Shown here one piece after another: positions 61,731-64,000 of a DNA stretch of 64,000 nucleotides; positions within the stretch are counted from its first letter, which is position 1; each line of letters starts with the position of its first letter. Both the position numbers and the translations under genes were made by a program. This stretch comes from CAZKNJ01 sp964554185 (GTDB lineage: Bacteria > 4484-113). A model generated the notes under the pieces. The model made no database searches. It was not told the origin of the DNA and worked only from the letters and a program-made list of their open reading frames with translations. The stretch lies in NCBI GenBank assembly GCA_964554185.1, contig CAZKNJ010000004.1:1-64000 (forward strand), given 5' to 3'.

Positions 61731-64000
61731 TTATCTGAGTAGTTGCAGCACCGCTTGCGGCAGCTGGTTCGCCTGCGCCAGTGCGGCGGTGCCCGCCTGC
61801 AGGAGTATCTGCAGCCGGGTGGCGGTCAGCGTCTCAAGCGCGATGTCAGCGTCGCGGATGCGTGACTCGGACGCGGTGAGGTTCTCCGATGCGACGTCCA
61901 GGTTGCGGATGGTAGCTTCCAGCCGGTTCTGAATGGCGCCGAGAGCCGAGCGTTGCCCGTTCACCCGGGCGATGGCCTCGTCAACCGCCGTGATGGCCTC
62001 CTGTGCGAGGTCTTCGCTGACCAGCAGAATACCCCTCACGCCCATCGCTTCCGCCGACAGGTCGGCGATGAAGGTGCGCATCTGCTGCCCCTGGTTGGGG
62101 CCGATCTGCAGGATGAAGTCGCGCGGGGCGACATGGATGAACTGGGTCTGGGTTTGGGTGCTGTAAGACAGCTCGGGCCGCTCAGTCGGCAGGACATAGG
62201 GGAAGGTTGCGAAGGAGTTCACCCCTCCCAGCGGCGGCTGCGGATCCAGCACTACGCCCTGGCTGTTGTCAAAGAACAGCCGCAGCCCCGGCAGCAGGCC
62301 AACAATCTCGTTGCTGTCCGTGCGCACGGTGGCGGTGGACTTGCCTGTCTCAATGTTAACTGCGGACACGGAATACACTGGCGACAGCGGTGACTGAATC
62401 TCGGTCAGGCCGAGCGCCTTGAGTAGCTTCTCGTCGCCGCTGAAGACGACCTGTGCGCCGGGCAGCGGCGTGGTGATGGATATCGTGCCGCGTGCCAGCC
62501 CCAGCACGTTCACATGCGCGATGTCTGGCGGCTGATTCAGGTTGACTGCACTCTCCAGGTTCAAGTCGCTGGTCAAGCTCGGGTTGTACATCGCCAGCGA
62601 GATCTTGCCGGTGACGTCCTCCAGCGTGTCGTTGGGCGTGATGTTCACGTGCACGTAACGGCCGGAGCCGCGGAGGTAGATCTTGAAGTCCACGCTGCTG
62701 CGTCCATCAAACACCCCCATATCCTGGAAACGGCTGATGGAGCCCAGCGTGGTGAGCTGGTCCGCCGGCACAACCGCGTTCGGGCTGACGTTGAACACGG
62801 CGGTCTCGCCCGCCTGGAAGATGGCGTCAAACGAGATCTTGATGCCCGTCAGCTCCACAATGTCGTTGCGGCGGTTGGCCGTCTCGGAAAGCGAGAAGAG
62901 CTGAATGCCGGCGGCAACCGGGTCGGCGTCAATCTGGCTGCCCTTGGACGCTTCAATCGCCATCTGCTTGTCGTAACCCGAGCGAATCAGGCTGGTGTAC
63001 GCCGAGTTGTTGAAAGAGTAGAGCGCATAAGTGCGGTTGGACGCCGTGGAGATGAGGAAGGAACCTGACCGCGCCACCGGTGCGGTCTGCCAGACGCGGC
63101 CGAACTTCTGGAGGTGGTTCACCCCCTCCTTCTCGTGCATCGTCAGCACATCCGACTGGCCGACGTTGCTGGCCGCCGCGCGAGTGGACAGCCGCACATG
63201 CAGCGCGCCCACGGTGGGATCGCCAATGCTGAACGGCGTGCCGCCGATCAGCGCATTGGCCGTGCCCACCGAGCCGATGTAGGTGCCGCCGGTGTTCGTG
63301 ATCTCGTAGTTCGCGGATGAGTGGAACTGATTGGTCACGAAGTCCGCGCCGGACGCACCCACGCTGACGTAAAACTTGCTTCCGCTCTCGTCCACATCAT
63401 TGAAGGAGATGCGCGTGAGTGAAGCCCCCAGGCCGGCGGTGGTTACCGACAAGGCGCCGGAGGCCGTCACCAATACGGCGGAGCCGCTGCCTACGCTGAA
63501 CGTGTCGTACAGGACGGTGATGGCGCTGGAGACCCGCGCCGCCAGCAGTGCGAGCGTGTCTCCGCCCGCGTCAAGCAAGACGTTTGCCGTGCTCCCATCG
63601 CTGAACATGAACGTAAGGGTGTCCACGCCAGTAGTGAGTTCCTGCGCCTGAATCAGGGTGGAGACAGCAGCACCTCCCGCTGCGTTGTTAAGGGCCAGCA
63701 AAGCGAAGCTGGTGGAGCCGTTTTGCAGGATGGTCTGGCCATCCGCCGTGGGCGGGACAACCAGCTCTGCCAGTCCGCTGTTGCCGATACCGCTGTTGTT
63801 AGCGGTGGTGAGTGAGACGTGGGCCGTGTAAGTGGTCAGATAGTTGATCTGGCCGACGGCGTCGGTCGTCTGGAGGGTGTTGAAGACGTTGGTCTTCTGC
63901 ACCTGCAGTTGCCCGGAACCAACTACCGGGCGCAACTCCAGCATGAAGTTGCCGCCTTCGCCCACGTTTCCCACAACGGCTGCCCTCAATAGCAGCGGAT
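61731..64000 (-). CDS. fliC: Flagellin, N-terminus beyond the window
   Basis: The C-terminal part of a flagellin; at least 756 residues are visible and the frame stays open to the window edge. The last about 130 residues are diagnostic: DEAIARVNGQRSALGAIQNRLEATIRNL, then SENLTASESRIRDADIALE and a closing QANQLPQAVLQLLR. The visible upstream part is a long Thr/Ser/Gly/Val-rich beta region corresponding to a large surface-exposed D2/D3 insertion. E. coli-type flagellins are about 500 residues, so this one is large, in step with the large FliD next to it. Confidence 0.9.
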   Translation of the reverse strand, partial: PLLLRAAVVGNVGEGGNFMLELRPVVGSGQLQVQKTNVFNTLQTTDAVGQINYLTTYTAHVSLTTANNSGIGNSGLAELVVPPTADGQTILQNGSTSFALLALNNAAGGAAVSTLIQAQELTTGVDTLTFMFSDGSTANVLLDAGGDTLALLAARVSSAITVLYDTFSVGSGSAVLVTASGALSVTTAGLGASLTRISFNDVDESGSKFYVSVGASGADFVTNQFHSSANYEITNTGGTYIGSVGTANALIGGTPFSIGDPTVGALHVRLSTRAAASNVGQSDVLTMHEKEGVNHLQKFGRVWQTAPVARSGSFLISTASNRTYALYSFNNSAYTSLIRSGYDKQMAIEASKGSQIDADPVAAGIQLFSLSETANRRNDIVELTGIKISFDAIFQAGETAVFNVSPNAVVPADQLTTLGSISRFQDMGVFDGRSSVDFKIYLRGSGRYVHVNITPNDTLEDVTGKISLAMYNPSLTSDLNLESAVNLNQPPDIAHVNVLGLARGTISITTPLPGAQVVFSGDEKLLKALGLTEIQSPLSPVYSVSAVNIETGKSTATVRTDSNEIVGLLPGLRLFFDNSQGVVLDPQPPLGGVNSFATFPYVLPTERPELSYSTQTQTQFIHVAPRDFILQIGPNQGQQMRTFIADLSAEAMGVRGILLVSEDLAQEAITAVDEAIARVNGQRSALGAIQNRLEATIRNLDVASENLTASESRIRDADIALETLTATRLQILLQAGTAALAQANQLPQAVLQLLR

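Overview
The window is a dense, GC-rich bacterial chromosome segment. Almost every gene is separated by under 250 bases, and there is one tRNA and no rRNA, CRISPR array or insertion sequence. The organism looks like a flagellated diderm: it has Wza-type and LptC-like envelope genes, a flagellin and a FliD. It combines respiratory complex I with anaerobe-style flavin and iron-sulfur enzymes. No phylum can be assigned from the sequence alone; an uncultivated lineage is an inference.

Layout. (1) 1-14422: complete nuoABCDEFGHIJKLMN operon with fused nuoCD, mostly with overlapping start/stop codons, behind an extended -10 promoter. (2) 14.4-23.8 kb: a lipoprotein, a 34-residue membrane peptide next to a NIL-domain ferredoxin, methylmalonyl-CoA mutase large subunit, NifU-like scaffold, a Wzz/Wza-type polysaccharide export pair, a secreted protein and thymidylate kinase. 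(3) 23.8-40.7 kb: tRNA-Ser(CGA), a Zn/Mn ABC transporter, cutA, a 1152-residue secreted double-propeller protein, M48 protease, gamma-carbonic anhydrase, corA, a PP2C phosphatase, DUF169, an LptC-like gene, aspS, a methyltransferase and gltX. (4) 40.7-55.4 kb: the most unusual region. Two unrelated-subfamily glutamate dehydrogenases flank a sensor kinase fused to its own NarL-type response regulator, a second NarL-type regulator, a twin-motif cysteine-rich protein, and an operon of NuoE-like, NuoF-GltD fusion, NuoG-like and FMN glutamate-synthase-like proteins. (5) 53.4-53.8 kb: a small type II toxin-antitoxin pair. (6) 55.7-64.0 kb: a YvyF-like protein, an unknown gene, pyrD, and a very large fliD and flagellin on the minus strand, the flagellin running off the right end.

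The main candidate for an undescribed system is region 4. The NuoE/NuoF/GltD/NuoG modules match the parts list of an electron-bifurcating Stn-type transhydrogenase, but the GltD domain is fused to the NuoF subunit instead of the NuoG subunit, and an FMN glutamate synthase domain protein is added. Five TGTGA-N6-TCACA-type palindromes (three perfect, two with one mismatch) lie in front of gdh1, the kinase, the second regulator, the cysteine-rich/flavoprotein operon and gdh2. I saw none in the other gaps that I read by eye. This suggests one regulon coupling glutamate metabolism to NAD(P)H/ferredoxin balance.

Two window-wide regulatory habits also stand out. Many promoters have an extended -10 (TGn followed by a TATAAT-like hexamer) with no clear -35. 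At least five genes have a -10 hexamer ending only 6-7 bases before the start codon, so their mRNAs are probably leaderless.
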